The notes: generated by a model from the letters alone, not told the origin. A stretch of DNA of 64,000 nucleotides from Caulobacter sp. FWC2 (GCF_002742625.1 NZ_PEBF01000001.1:992001-1056000); one strand, 5' to 3'. Positions 52,591 to 60,400 are shown, counted from the stretch's first letter. Translations and numbers: made by a program.

Positions 52591-52703
52591 GCGGGGACTC
52601 CGGAGCAACAGGAGCCGCGACGCTAAGGTCTGGAGGCAAGCCGTCAAGCCAAGCTGGCTGATCCTGCCGAGAAATGAGTGTCCTGATCCGGTGTCCGCCT
52701 CAT

Positions 52704-53129
52704 CTACATCAGTCCCAGCGCCTTGAAGCTCGCCACGCCCTCGCGGCCGACCACCAGGTGGTCGTGGACGGCGATCTTCAGCGCCTTCCCCGCTTCGACG
52801 ATCTGCTTGGTCATGTCGATGTCCGGCCGCGACGGGGTTGGGTCGCCTGACGGGTGATTGTGGAGGATGATGATGTTGCTGGACGACAGCTCCAGCGCCC
52901 GCCGCATGACCTCGCGCGGATAGACAGGCGCGTGGTCGACCGTGCCTCGGTTCATCACCTCGTCGGCGATCAGCTGGTTCTTCTTGTCGAGGAACAGCAC
53001 TATGTCTTCACACGTTTTCGGAAAACGGGTGTGCGGCGATAAGCTGTTGATTGGGTTGGGAAAAGTCAGGGCATGAAAAAGGCCGCTGCGAGGAGCAGGC
53101 GGCCCTAGGGAGTGCGTTTTCAAACGCAA
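52704..53129 (-). pseudogene. radC: radC, 5'-truncated at the prophage boundary
   Basis: Only the C-terminal half of the RadC JAB domain remains: [40 protein letters not shown], the JAMM motif [20 protein letters not shown] and FKALGLM. RadC-like sequence stops at about 52997. The preceding residues ([14 protein letters not shown]) are unrelated and come from the element to the right. RadC is normally well over 200 residues. Interruption by an integrated element is the simplest reading. The 5' part may lie beyond the window. Confidence 0.8.
53076..53104 (-). terminator. Intrinsic terminator at the left end of the prophage
   Basis: On the minus strand GGCCGC, a 12-base loop and GCGGCC are followed by TTTTT. 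It would stop leftward prophage transcription before radC. A second palindrome, TGCGTTT-TC-AAACGCA, lies at 53113-53128, and CACACGTTTTCGGAAAACGG at 53009 forms another inverted repeat at the boundary. Confidence 0.75.
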
Positions 53130-53367
53130 TGGAACTGCGACAATATGCCGCAGGAACCATTCATTGTCTTTAGCAAATGGTTAAGGTATTCTGTAAGGTG
53201 CATAGACCCAAAAGCAGGCTGCAATCCTGCTCGCGGGTCGCCCCATCAACCCTGCCCACACTCGGGGCTGCGATCGAAAGGAGGACGCCTCATTCACAAC
53301 GGTGTTCTAAACTACCTTAGTCGGTCGTTATGTCAAGTGTGGGTTTAATTTATGGAACCTACAAACT

Positions 53368-53556
53368 ATGTCCTACCTGACCGACGATCAAAAGCCTGTC
53401 GCTAAGTTGGCTCTCGAAATGGGTTACTGGCAGCATGAAATTGCCGCCTACTACTCCATCAATCAGGGTCGCATTTCCGAATTCAAGAACTCCGTGGAGT
53501 TCAAGAAGACGGCTTCCGCGCCGGGCTTGCCGACGGACTTCCCTGTCCGTCACTAA
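53368..53556 (+). CDS. Small HTH-like protein
   Basis: This 62-residue protein is SYLTDDQKPVAKLALEMGYW, QHEIAAYYSINQGRISEFKN and SVEFKKTASAPGLPTDFPVR. The middle part looks like a helix-turn-helix of the type seen in small alphaproteobacterial proteins that bind DNA. The region upstream is AT-richer than its surroundings. It could be a small regulator of the element. It is divergent from radC and followed by a hairpin at 53572. Confidence 0.75.
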   Translation: MSYLTDDQKPVAKLALEMGYWQHEIAAYYSINQGRISEFKNSVEFKKTASAPGLPTDFPVRH

Positions 53557-53571
53557 GCTGACAGAGGCTCT

Positions 53572-53595
53572 GACCCCGCTGGTTCCAGCGGGGTC
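53572..53595 (+). terminator. Perfect 11-bp hairpin after the HTH gene
   Basis: GACCCCGCTGG and CCAGCGGGGTC are separated by only TT. There is no clear T-run after it, so termination is likely but not certain. It lies 16 bp after the stop of the small HTH gene. Confidence 0.6.
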
Positions 53596-53723
53596 ATCCT
53601 CGCGGTTTGCGTGGTTTCACCTGGCCTATGACAAAGACCCATCCCGACCCAGGAACCACGCCTTGGATTATTCGCCCGTGCCGCGACCGGCCGCGCTGGA
53701 GTTCTGTCAGGTGGGGTAGAGAG

Positions 53724-54383
53724 TTAGGACCAGTCGAACAGGTCCGAATTCGTGTGGGTCGGTGGATCGAGCTGCGCTGACTTAGCAGCGGTTCGGAACG
53801 CGCTCGGGCGCTCACCTTCGAACTTGCTGATCTCGAACCATTCGCCCGCGTAAGCGGCGACGCGGCTGTCTGCATCGACCAAGATGCCGTCATTCGTTTC
53901 GACCTTCGCGAAGGGCCTTGGCTGGATCAGGAACGTGATCGCGCCGCAGCCTTGCGTCAGCCCGTAACAGTCCATGCCAACCGCCATGATCGTCGCCACT
54001 CGGCTGTACGTCTTGGCGTCGGTGATTTCCTTGGCGAGCGGGAAGACGACCGCGATGGTGTTGCCTGCCTTGCCCTCGGTCTCGATGACATAGTTGGCCC
54101 AGGCGATGTCCTGGGCTTCACGCCTGACCTGATCCGCGATGTCGTCGGGGTATTCGAGAACGATGGCGCTGGCGCTGCTGATAGCGTCGCTGCGATGGAC
54201 CGACTTGTAGTCGCTGAAGCCCCATAGATGCGGCTGGCCGGCGGTGTCGCGCTGCATCTGGACCAAAGCATCCATGCCGTCTTCGATGCTGATGTCTTCG
54301 GCCGGTAGTTGGTAGGCGTCGTAAACAGTCGCTGCCTTGTGTGCCTGCTTGAAGCGCGTGAGTGTGATGTTCGGATTAGTCAT
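53724..54383 (-). CDS. Phage protein of unknown function, possibly primase-like
   Basis: This 219-residue protein begins TNPNITLTRFKQAHKAATVY and includes SSASAIVLEYPDDIADQVRR, VIETEGKAGNTIAVVFPLAK, TYSRVATIMAVGMDCYGLTQ and GCGAITFLIQPRPF. The layout (acidic strand, then FPLxKxITDAxxYxRV) is reminiscent of archaeo-eukaryotic-type primase domains of phages, but I see no certain catalytic DxD. It is the last gene before radC in the leftward operon. The functional suggestion is weak. Confidence 0.75.
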   Translation of the reverse strand: MTNPNITLTRFKQAHKAATVYDAYQLPAEDISIEDGMDALVQMQRDTAGQPHLWGFSDYKSVHRSDAISSASAIVLEYPDDIADQVRREAQDIAWANYVIETEGKAGNTIAVVFPLAKEITDAKTYSRVATIMAVGMDCYGLTQGCGAITFLIQPRPFAKVETNDGILVDADSRVAAYAGEWFEISKFEGERPSAFRTAAKSAQLDPPTHTNSDLFDWS

Positions 54384-54654
54384 GTCCGTTCCTCCTGTTA
54401 GGTTATGCGGTTCTGTTGCCGCACCTGTATTTAGCGGAATTCAGGAAAAACGGGCTCAAACGGCTGCGCTTGGGCCGCGTGCTAAATAAGTGCGTGGGAC
54501 TAGTCATCTCCACGCTCTATTAGGTTAGGTTTCTGTTGGGCCCAGATCGTCTCCCGCGATCTGGGTTCTTCCGCGACTAAGTAGGTGGTGGGCGCATTCA
54601 ACTCGTTTGGTGCTGCTCAAGCCCACAGGCCCCGGCTCAGCGCCGGGGCCATTT
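54384..54654. other. Intergenic region with two hairpins
   Basis: CCCAGATCG-TCTCCCG-CGATCTGGG lies at 54541-54565. GGCCCCGGC-TCAGC-GCCGGGGCC lies at 54628-54650, followed by ATTTTC on the plus strand. The latter starts just beyond the stop of the 54655 gene and probably terminates transcription. The remainder (54384-54540) is AT-richer, with repeated TTAGGTTA-like bits, and may hold the promoter of the 53724 gene. No gene is seen. Confidence 0.6.
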
Positions 54655-55047
54655 TCATGACCCGCCGAACGCGAGCTTGAACAAGAGCGCGTCGGCCGCG
54701 CGTGCTGGCGAAAAGAACCAGTACGCCACTGTTATCCGGCCAAGCACGAGAGGGTATTTCTCTTCGAACATGTAGGCGTCATCTGCCTTGAACGTGCGGG
54801 TGCGGACCCAATCGACCATCGGCTGGATGGCGTCGCAGTAGGGCTTCACGAGGCCAGGATGCGGGTTGTCCGACGTGTAGTCGTAGGACCAAGGGTGGCA
54901 CGGCAGGACCGTCGTGATGACCGTATAGCCTTCCAACTCAGAGATCGGCTTGGCGTATGCAGCATCAAGCACCAAGGGCTTCATGCGGCCACTCAGCTTG
55001 CGTGCTCGCGTCCAAGACGGAAAGCGGCGGGGCCAGTGAGCGTTCAT
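54655..55047 (-). CDS. Phage hypothetical protein
   Basis: This 130-residue protein is NAHWPRRFPSWTRARKLSGR, VLDAAYAKPISELEGYTVIT and TRTFKADDAYMFEEKYPLVL, ending FSPARAADALLFKLAFGGS. It is a mixed alpha/beta-looking soluble protein with no motif I recognise. It overlaps the end of the replication-like gene by four bases (ATGA), so it is translated with it and may help replication. The function is unknown. Confidence 0.75.
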   Translation of the reverse strand: MNAHWPRRFPSWTRARKLSGRMKPLVLDAAYAKPISELEGYTVITTVLPCHPWSYDYTSDNPHPGLVKPYCDAIQPMVDWVRTRTFKADDAYMFEEKYPLVLGRITVAYWFFSPARAADALLFKLAFGGS

Positions 55048-56288
55048 GCCTGGACGAGCCTTCCCTTGTAGTCAGGAGCCTTCGAGTTGGTGGCGGTGTT
55101 CACGGCGAACGTGGCCTCGTAAATGTCGGGGCCGTTGAACAGGACCGCGCTCTTTACCGCTTGGCCCTCCCAGAGCAGCGCCACGAACATCTGCGGAAAA
55201 ATGCCAGTTTCGCGGTTCTTGGACGTGAAGACCGGCGATGCCGCGAACCGATGGGCGGGGCTGTCATAACTGATCTGGCGACGCGACATCGGGACCACGA
55301 TTTCTTCCGCCACCCGATCACCGAAAGACCAATCGCCGGGCTCGCGCCGGGCTTGCGACAATCGCTCTTCAGCGCCCAGGACGCCCGAGAAGTTCAGCCA
55401 GTACCGCGCGCCGTTGAATTGCAGCTCGCCGCGACATGTGGATATGCCGTCGCACCAGATGTCGATTGCCGCTCCCGTACCCAGCCTCACAGACGCCTGG
55501 AGAGGCCCCTGGGGCCGTTTGCTGGTGTCACGTGCGACTGCCTTGTCGCCAAGCTCCATGAGCCCTTGCAGGGCGTTCTCGCGTACCGCTAGGCGCTCTT
55601 CCTTGGTCCAGTCCTGCGCCGTGTTGAAATGAGCGCCAAGCGCTCGATCTCTCTGGATCTCTTCCGAAGTGGTGACGCGATCATATCCCAGGCGCGATAG
55701 CGCCTCTGCTGCTGGTATCTCTTGGTCTTCACGAAGTGGACTTCCACTTCCAACGATCATTTCCAAGTTCTGATCTGGACCGCGAGCGACGAGCGAGTGG
55801 TCTTGTCGTAGAGTTTCGTTCCGTTTCGTTTCGTTTCGTTCCGTAAGGAGGTCACAACCACTTACGGCATAAGGGTTTGAAGGGTCTTCAGGTGTGAAAG
55901 CGGTGTGAAAGCGGTGTGAAACAGGTGTGAAAGTGGTGTGAAAAGGCTGCGAAACAGGTGTGAAACCGGGATGATTTGCGTGTGCTTCCTGGACTTCATT
56001 TTCGAGGTCTGGTGACGCGCGACGAAGGTAACGAAGCTGGTTCTTGGTGAGGCGGATAGGGCCATGCCACGTGAAGTCGTGGTGGCCGGGTACGCGGCGG
56101 CGGATGTTGCCGATGAAGGCTTCCGCCTGCTTCTCGGAGAGGGGCACGCCCTTGTGAAGGGTGCGGATGATGCCTTCCATGACGGACAGCATGGTGGAGT
56201 TGGCGCGGACGCTGCGCTGCTCGTTGGCGGCGCTGCTAAGGACCTTGTCGCATAGCTCGATCCAACGGGGATTACGGTGGGGGCTCAT
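55044..56288 (-). CDS. Candidate phage replication initiator with internal origin repeats
   Basis: This 414-residue protein has an N-terminal helical part (SPHRNPRWIELCDKVLSSAA, LSEKQAEAFIGNIRRRVPGH, RLTKNQLRYLRRASPDLENE). A low-complexity middle part (HTTFTPVSHRFHTAFTP; TERNETKRNETL) is encoded by DNA direct repeats, and a folded C-terminal half follows. No initiator domain is recognisable by eye. The call rests on the iteron array inside the gene, the lambda O plan of origin-within-initiator, and its place at the head of the leftward genes. Unrelated functions are possible. Confidence 0.65.
   Translation of the reverse strand: MSPHRNPRWIELCDKVLSSAANEQRSVRANSTMLSVMEGIIRTLHKGVPLSEKQAEAFIGNIRRRVPGHHDFTWHGPIRLTKNQLRYLRRASPDLENEVQEAHANHPGFTPVSQPFHTTFTPVSHRFHTAFTPEDPSNPYAVSGCDLLTERNETKRNETLRQDHSLVARGPDQNLEMIVGSGSPLREDQEIPAAEALSRLGYDRVTTSEEIQRDRALGAHFNTAQDWTKEERLAVRENALQGLMELGDKAVARDTSKRPQGPLQASVRLGTGAAIDIWCDGISTCRGELQFNGARYWLNFSGVLGAEERLSQARREPGDWSFGDRVAEEIVVPMSRRQISYDSPAHRFAASPVFTSKNRETGIFPQMFVALLWEGQAVKSAVLFNGPDIYEATFAVNTATNSKAPDYKGRLVQA
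55813..55842. repeat. Short tandem repeats (GTTTCGTTCC / GTTTCGTTTC)
   Basis: GTTTCGTTCC is followed by GTTTCGTTTC, GTTTCGTTCC, all in 30 bp, encoding the TERNETKRNETL stretch on the minus strand. It is 48 bp from the iteron array and may belong to the same origin. Confidence 0.8.
55891..55965. repeat. Seven iterons, 11-bp period (GGTGTGAAA)
   Basis: GGTGTGAAA begins at 55891, 55902, 55913, 55924, 55935 and 55957. A degenerate copy (GCTGCGAAA) is at 55946, so the spacing is exactly 11 bp throughout. Since 11 is not a multiple of three, the array does not encode a simple peptide repeat; selection on the DNA is the likelier reason for its regularity. This is what initiator-binding iterons of a replication origin look like. 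Confidence 0.85.
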
Positions 56289-56298
56289 TGGAGGCTCC

Positions 56299-56343
56299 TG
56301 AAAGAAAAAGACCCACTGCGCGGGGTCGAAGACGCGCAGCGGG
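56299..56343 (-). terminator. Terminator-like hairpin in the leader of the replication gene
   Basis: On the minus strand, CCCGCTGCGCG and CGCGCAGTGGG form an 11-bp stem (one wobble) with a loop of about ten bases, followed by TCTTTTTCTTT. It lies between the 56468 gene and the start of the 414-residue gene, within the latter's leader, so it may end the upstream transcript or act as an attenuator. Confidence 0.75.
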
Positions 56344-56467
56344 CTCAGGCTTTTTCATCAGGACGAAGACCAGGGACGCTGCCGAAGCGGCAGCTTTCGA
56401 CCCTGACGCTTCATCCGTATTTATAAAGAACGCCGTTATTCAGCGTCATTATTCATGGGCAGGACGA

Positions 56468-56767
56468 TCAATCCTCGTCGCCCCACGTTCTGCATAGGGT
56501 CCAGAACTCGTCATCGTGCTCGCTGAAGCAGTCGAACAAATCGACAAGCTCGCGGACATCGTTGGCGGCATACCGGGTGAACTCAACGCGGGTCTCGCCA
56601 TCGGCGCAGGGCGTTTCGCGGAGATCGAAGGCCATTGAGCCGTCACCGCCTTCTTTCCGCACAACATCGCGGTCATCGACAATGGCGTAGGTCCAACCAT
56701 TGGCCGCCGCTGTTTTCTTAAACTCGTCCAGGCTCATCGGAGTCCGGGTCATGTATTCGGTGCTCAT
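56468..56767 (-). CDS. Small acidic phage hypothetical protein
   Basis: This 99-residue protein is MTRTPMSLDEFKKTAAANGW, TYAIVDDRDVVRKEGGDGSM and NDVRELVDLFDCFSEHDDEF. It is acidic with no motif I recognise. Alternative starts at the second or third Met are in frame. It lies in the leftward group between the 56831 gene and the hairpin at 56299. Confidence 0.7.
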   Translation of the reverse strand: MSTEYMTRTPMSLDEFKKTAAANGWTYAIVDDRDVVRKEGGDGSMAFDLRETPCADGETRVEFTRYAANDVRELVDLFDCFSEHDDEFWTLCRTWGDED

Positions 56768-56830
56768 ATTCAGCTCGTAAATTCGGGTGTCGGGTTGCTC
56801 CCGGCCGAAGCCGGGAGCACGGCGGCGCTG

Positions 56831-57487
56831 TTAGGTCTGGTGCTCGACCTCGCCGAAGAGGCGTTCCAGAACGTCGTACTGCTGCTGCCACGGGACGCAC
56901 TGGTGTTGCGGCTCGTCTTCCCACGCGGTCTTCATGATGAAGCCCAGCTGGTTCAGCACGAGAGGGTCAGGGATTGGCTTACCCGCCCGCTTCAGCTTCT
57001 TGTCACGGGTGAACCGCCAACGGTCCTGCTTCTCGCGCGCTTCTCGCGCGATCTTGAGGCCAGGGATGGACCCAGTGTCGAAGGTCTCGTGGATGGACTG
57101 GCGCTTGAAAGCGTCCTTGTCGGGAACGACAGCCCATAGCGGCTTCATGATCAGCTCATGCTTGGCATAGAGCGCCGCCTCCGCAGCGACCTTGGCCTCG
57201 CGCTGGGCTTTGTTTCGCTCCGCCATGATCCAGACCTGACCAGCGTCCTTCCAGAATTGGAGTGCGGCCTCCCAAAAAGCCCACGCCTCATCTGTACACG
57301 CGACCAGCGCGCCTTTCAGACGTGCCGCCTGGGCGGTCGCGTCTGCAACCGCCTGCTGATAGTCCGCGAAGTCATCGGCGCTGAGTATGCGCCGCATGTC
57401 GGACTCGCTGAGCAGGGCGGCTTTTTTCGTCACCGCCTCATATGCGAGGCGGTTCTGAATCGCTGCGAGATCGGGGAAGTCGACCAT
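56831..57487 (-). CDS. Phage hypothetical protein
   Basis: This 218-residue protein is VDFPDLAAIQNRLAYEAVTK then LSADDFADYQQAVADATAQA, with a helical Ala/Lys/Glu-rich middle and a basic tail (WRFTRDKKLKRAGKPIPDPL). No domain is recognised. It overlaps the gene upstream by one base (TAATG), so both are translated together. The tandem position suggests a shared process, probably DNA metabolism or host takeover (inference). Confidence 0.75.
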   Translation of the reverse strand: MVDFPDLAAIQNRLAYEAVTKKAALLSESDMRRILSADDFADYQQAVADATAQAARLKGALVACTDEAWAFWEAALQFWKDAGQVWIMAERNKAQREAKVAAEAALYAKHELIMKPLWAVVPDKDAFKRQSIHETFDTGSIPGLKIAREAREKQDRWRFTRDKKLKRAGKPIPDPLVLNQLGFIMKTAWEDEPQHQCVPWQQQYDVLERLFGEVEHQT

Positions 57488-58266
57488 TACGCCTCCTCCC
57501 CACCGGTCACGGAAGCCCGCAGGGCCGCCATGGACGCGGCCTGCTTCTCAGCTTCGGCCATGATCGCGCGAGACACGCCGATGCTCTGAGGCTTGGTTGC
57601 GCCGTACTTGGCTGCCGCTGCCTTCGCCGCCTGCTCACTGTTGCTGACCACGCCGCCAAGATGAACCACGCCGTTCTCGACGTAGGCCCAGACCATGCGG
57701 AGACCAGTTTCCTGGGCCGCGCCTTCCACCTCGTGAGCCGGTCGGGTCTTCACATCTTCGATGGCGACCTTGACGAACGCCTCACTCGGCTTGGCGCGGG
57801 TCTTACCGTTTTTCTTCCGGTCCTCCGCCAGGATGGCGGTCAGGCCGCCCGGAAACGCGAGGATTTTGGCCTCAGCTTCGTCGGGGTGGGTCTGGCTCTG
57901 GAAGAGCCAGCGGTGGACGCCTGCATAGCGGCTCCAGCCTTCGTTGCGCCGGAACTTGGTCAGGTCGTCGTGACCGTTGAAGCTGACCTTGGGCGCTGCC
58001 GGGTCGAACCGTCCCGACAAGAGGCGCATGACCGGAAGGCATGCGTTGTCATCTGCGCCAGCGCCGGGGATTTGCGCCTGGACGAGGGCGGTAGCGAGTT
58101 CAACGGGATCGCCAGCGCCGATGAGGTAGTGGTGGGAAAAGCGGTACTGATAAGCCAGCACGCGGGCGCGGAATTCATCCACGCTGAGGTGGAACTTGGC
58201 GACCGCGCCATTGATCGACTTGATCTGCTCCATGATGGGAGCGGCGGTGTCGAACAGGTATTGCAT
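57487..58266 (-). CDS. Phage hypothetical protein
   Basis: This 259-residue protein begins MQYLFDTAAPIMEQIKSING with a good ribosome site (AAGGAG) before ATG 58266. Later segments are VSFNGHDDLTKFRRNEGWSR, RWLFQSQTHPDEAEAKILAF, KKNGKTRAKPSEAFVKVAIE and MVWAYVENGVVHLGGVVSNS. I do not recognise the family. It is the first gene of the leftward group that runs to 53724. Confidence 0.75.
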   Translation of the reverse strand: MQYLFDTAAPIMEQIKSINGAVAKFHLSVDEFRARVLAYQYRFSHHYLIGAGDPVELATALVQAQIPGAGADDNACLPVMRLLSGRFDPAAPKVSFNGHDDLTKFRRNEGWSRYAGVHRWLFQSQTHPDEAEAKILAFPGGLTAILAEDRKKNGKTRAKPSEAFVKVAIEDVKTRPAHEVEGAAQETGLRMVWAYVENGVVHLGGVVSNSEQAAKAAAAKYGATKPQSIGVSRAIMAEAEKQAASMAALRASVTGGEEA

Positions 58267-58700
58267 CAAGAAGTCTCCTTGCGGAGACGACTGTCGAGAA
58301 GGGCTGGTTGGACGCACCATACACGAGCACCTTCCCTGACTGTCGTCAGGGTTGGTGCTCCATTGCAGGGGAGCGAAAGTGGAAGCAGCGATGACCGCTT
58401 CCTACCGGGTCCTAGGGACCCCACCCCGGATAACAGGTGCGCTGTTATCCTTCGGACCGATACCGGCCTTGTCCTTTTCCAGGCGGCGTTCCTGAGCCTC
58501 AATTAGCTCATCGGCCATCCAGTGGGCTTCCCGCTCCTGTTAAGGGGCGGCGGACGATTGAGTAATCGCTGGTGCCACTGGTCCAGCGATCTGCAATAAC
58601 GAACCTGTAGCTCAACTTATCTGCGCTGGCAAGAACTATTTTCTAACTATGCTTAATTCCCGGAAAGCATACTTCGGAATTCTTAGCCTTATCACCACTG
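58267..58700. other. 434-bp intergenic region, probable promoter region of the leftward operon
   Basis: No gene is seen. It holds the leader of the 57487 gene, a perfect 9-bp hairpin GGATAACAG-GTGCG-CTGTTATCC at 58428-58450, and an AT-richer stretch at about 58600-58690. The latter contains an inverted repeat ATGCTT-10 bp-AAGCAT at 58649-58670 that may be an operator. No confident -35/-10 pair could be set. Confidence 0.5.
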
Positions 58701-58937
58701 TTAGTGAACTGTCGGCGCGTCGAGGCGTTGGAGGAAGCGCAAGATGTCGTTTGCCGCGCGTTCCCAATGCTGGCTCGCTTCTTCCTCGCTCTCAGCGGTC
58801 TCCATGTTGGCCGTAGCGATCTCGACCCGAGCTGAAAGCTCAGCGTAGTCGCGGCGAATTTGCTCGTCGCAACGCCCGTGGTCGTAGTCGTCGAAGAAGC
58901 GAAGAAGCCGCGATAGCAGCGGGCCGGACTGGATCAT
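58701..58937 (-). CDS. Small acidic phage protein
   Basis: This 78-residue protein is IQSGPLLSRLLRFFDDYDHG, RCDEQIRRDYAELSARVEIA and TANMETAESEEEASQHWERA. It is helical and acidic, with no recognised domain. It lies alone before a long intergenic region, divergent from the exported-protein genes at 59031. A small regulatory or anti-host protein is possible. Confidence 0.68.
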   Translation of the reverse strand: MIQSGPLLSRLLRFFDDYDHGRCDEQIRRDYAELSARVEIATANMETAESEEEASQHWERAANDILRFLQRLDAPTVH

Positions 58938-59030
58938 GCACCCGCGATAACCCCAGTCGCCGGGTGCGTCCAGATATACTCGCGCAAAAGACGAGTAAGC
59001 TGTAGGCTGGGCGCGTCAGGGAGGAAGGAA

Positions 59031-59393
59031 ATGCGTACACGGACAGTCGTCGCGGGCTCTTCAGCTCTGTCCGTCGTCTGCTTTGCCGTGTCTGTCGCGC
59101 AGACGCTGAGCCCCTTGCAGGGGTCAACAGCGCCCGAAGCGACCCAGCCAGCAGGCCAAGGCTATTATCTGGAATTAGGGCGCTTCCAGAGCGTCGAGAA
59201 AGCCAGCCGCGCTATCGACAAGGGCATGAAGCTCTTGGGCGTGCAGACGGGCTCGATCATCGAAACTGACGGCCGGGGCGGCGTGAACCGGGCGATCATA
59301 TCGGCCTTTCCAACCATGCCCCAGGCGCAGGCCGCTTGCGCGAAGCTCATCCAGGCCGGTAGGTCTTGTGAAGCTAAGCCGATCTATCCTTAG
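59031..59393 (+). CDS. Exported SPOR-like protein in prophage
   Basis: This 120-residue protein has a signal peptide (TVVAGSSALSVVCFAVSVAQ). A domain follows, GYYLELGRFQSVEKASRAID, KGMKLLGVQTGSIIETDGR, AIISAFPTMPQAQAACAKLI, which has the SPOR plan (YxLxLGxF...A...L) that binds denuded septal peptidoglycan. In a prophage it could act on the host envelope after lysogeny (inference). It is the first of three exported proteins in one rightward group. Confidence 0.78.
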   Translation: MRTRTVVAGSSALSVVCFAVSVAQTLSPLQGSTAPEATQPAGQGYYLELGRFQSVEKASRAIDKGMKLLGVQTGSIIETDGRGGVNRAIISAFPTMPQAQAACAKLIQAGRSCEAKPIYP

Positions 59394-59406
59394 CGGGGGC
59401 AATGAA

Positions 59407-59853
59407 ATGAAGAAGATCGCGTTCGCGCTGGCCATGTCAGCGCTGCTAAGCGGCTGCTCACGCAATCCGGCGATCTTCCCGCTCAATCCATTCCCGACGA
59501 TGACGGCCATGAGCTGCGAGCTGAAGGCTGTCCATGAAGGCGCGCTGAACCCGGACTATCAGCGTGGCAAGGCGGGCTTCGCGATGAAGCTGACCATCAC
59601 CAACCTCGACCAACAGTCGGGGACCGCTCAGGTGATCGGCAACGTCGGAACCGCTGAAGTCCGGTTCACTCGCTTGGGTGATCAGATGCAGTTCTTGGAA
59701 CAGACGCCCGCTGGAAACCTGACCCTCCTGACCGTCTACACGCCGCCCGAAGCTGGCAAACCGCTTCCGGCCGCATACTCGCGCCACATCCTATCAACGC
59801 CCGCCAACGTCTCGATCTCGCAGTATGCGGGCTCCTGCCAGCCGAAGGTCTAA
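59407..59853 (+). CDS. Prophage lipoprotein
   Basis: This 148-residue protein has a lipoprotein signal peptide (KKIAFALAMSALLSGCSRN) with the lipobox LSGC. The mature part is beta-rich (MTAMSCELKAVHEGALNPDY, MKLTITNLDQQSGTAQVIGN). It lies 13 bp after the SPOR-like gene. An outer-membrane lipoprotein in a prophage may give superinfection immunity or be a lysogenic conversion factor. That is inference. Confidence 0.8.
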   Translation: MKKIAFALAMSALLSGCSRNPAIFPLNPFPTMTAMSCELKAVHEGALNPDYQRGKAGFAMKLTITNLDQQSGTAQVIGNVGTAEVRFTRLGDQMQFLEQTPAGNLTLLTVYTPPEAGKPLPAAYSRHILSTPANVSISQYAGSCQPKV

Positions 59854-59857
59854 GCGC

Positions 59858-60331
59858 ATGAAACTCGTGTCGGGCCTGCTGGCCATCGCCGTCATAGCGG
59901 CTGCATCCCAGGCGAACGCCGGAACCATCGCCGCGTGCGGTCCTCAGAAGGGTCACGCCTATTATCCGGCTGCTGGTCTGGTGAAAAAGGGACAGGATGG
60001 CTGGGAGGACGACCAGATATCGGGTGGGTCCACCACCCTGACCCAGAACGACAAGGGCGAACTGGACGTGCTGTTCAAGGACAGCCGGGGCGAGATTGTC
60101 TCTTCGCGCGACGATGGCGGCCAGATCATTCCGCTGCGGATGAGTTCGAAGGAAATCACGGTACTGGTGGCCTACCCTGAAGGCATCCAAGCGGCCGAGA
60201 TCTACTCGTTCGTTCGCGAGGTCGATGGGAAGGCGAAGATGCTCCAGCTCTCCAGCAAGAGCGCGGTCATGATCCCCAAGGCGGCAGTCTATGTCGCCGA
60301 CTGCACGACCCTGAACCTCCCGGAGAAATGA
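59858..60331 (+). CDS. Exported phage hypothetical protein
   Basis: This 157-residue protein has a signal peptide (KLVSGLLAIAVIAAASQANA). The mature domain is AYYPAAGLVKKGQDGWEDDQ, TLTQNDKGELDVLFKDSRGE, VLVAYPEGIQAAEIYSFVRE. I do not recognise it. It is the third exported protein of the group, four bases after the lipoprotein stop, and ends at a terminator. Two Cys in the mature part may form a disulphide. Confidence 0.78.
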   Translation: MKLVSGLLAIAVIAAASQANAGTIAACGPQKGHAYYPAAGLVKKGQDGWEDDQISGGSTTLTQNDKGELDVLFKDSRGEIVSSRDDGGQIIPLRMSSKEITVLVAYPEGIQAAEIYSFVREVDGKAKMLQLSSKSAVMIPKAAVYVADCTTLNLPEK

Positions 60332-60334
60332 CAA

Positions 60335-60360
60335 CGCCCCTCCGGGTGACCGAAGGGGCG
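60335..60360 (+). terminator. Hairpin after the exported protein genes
   Basis: CGCCCCT-C-CGG, loop GTGA, CCG-A-AGGGGCG forms a stem with one internal mismatch. It lies between convergent transcription units (59031-60331 rightward, 60401-60772 leftward) and could serve both. No T-run is present. Confidence 0.65.
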
Positions 60361-60400
60361 CGCATCTGAGCGGAAAAGGGGAAAACCAAAGCCGCCCTGA

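Noticed and set aside
53165..53240. tRNA-like stretch (GCAGG-CTGCAAT-CCTGC resembles a T arm; TCTGT-AAGGTGC-ATAGA resembles an anticodon arm)
   Set aside because: No acceptor stem can be formed, position 33 is not T, and the T loop lacks TTC. It may be a decayed tRNA piece or chance.
55891..55965. CRISPR array
   Set aside because: Repeats are 9 bp at an 11-bp period with no spacers, so they are iterons rather than CRISPR repeats.
56288..56497. 69-residue plus-strand frame divergent from the replication gene
   Set aside because: Arg/Ala-rich, overlaps the hairpin leader and a neighbouring gene on the other strand; no supporting ribosome site.
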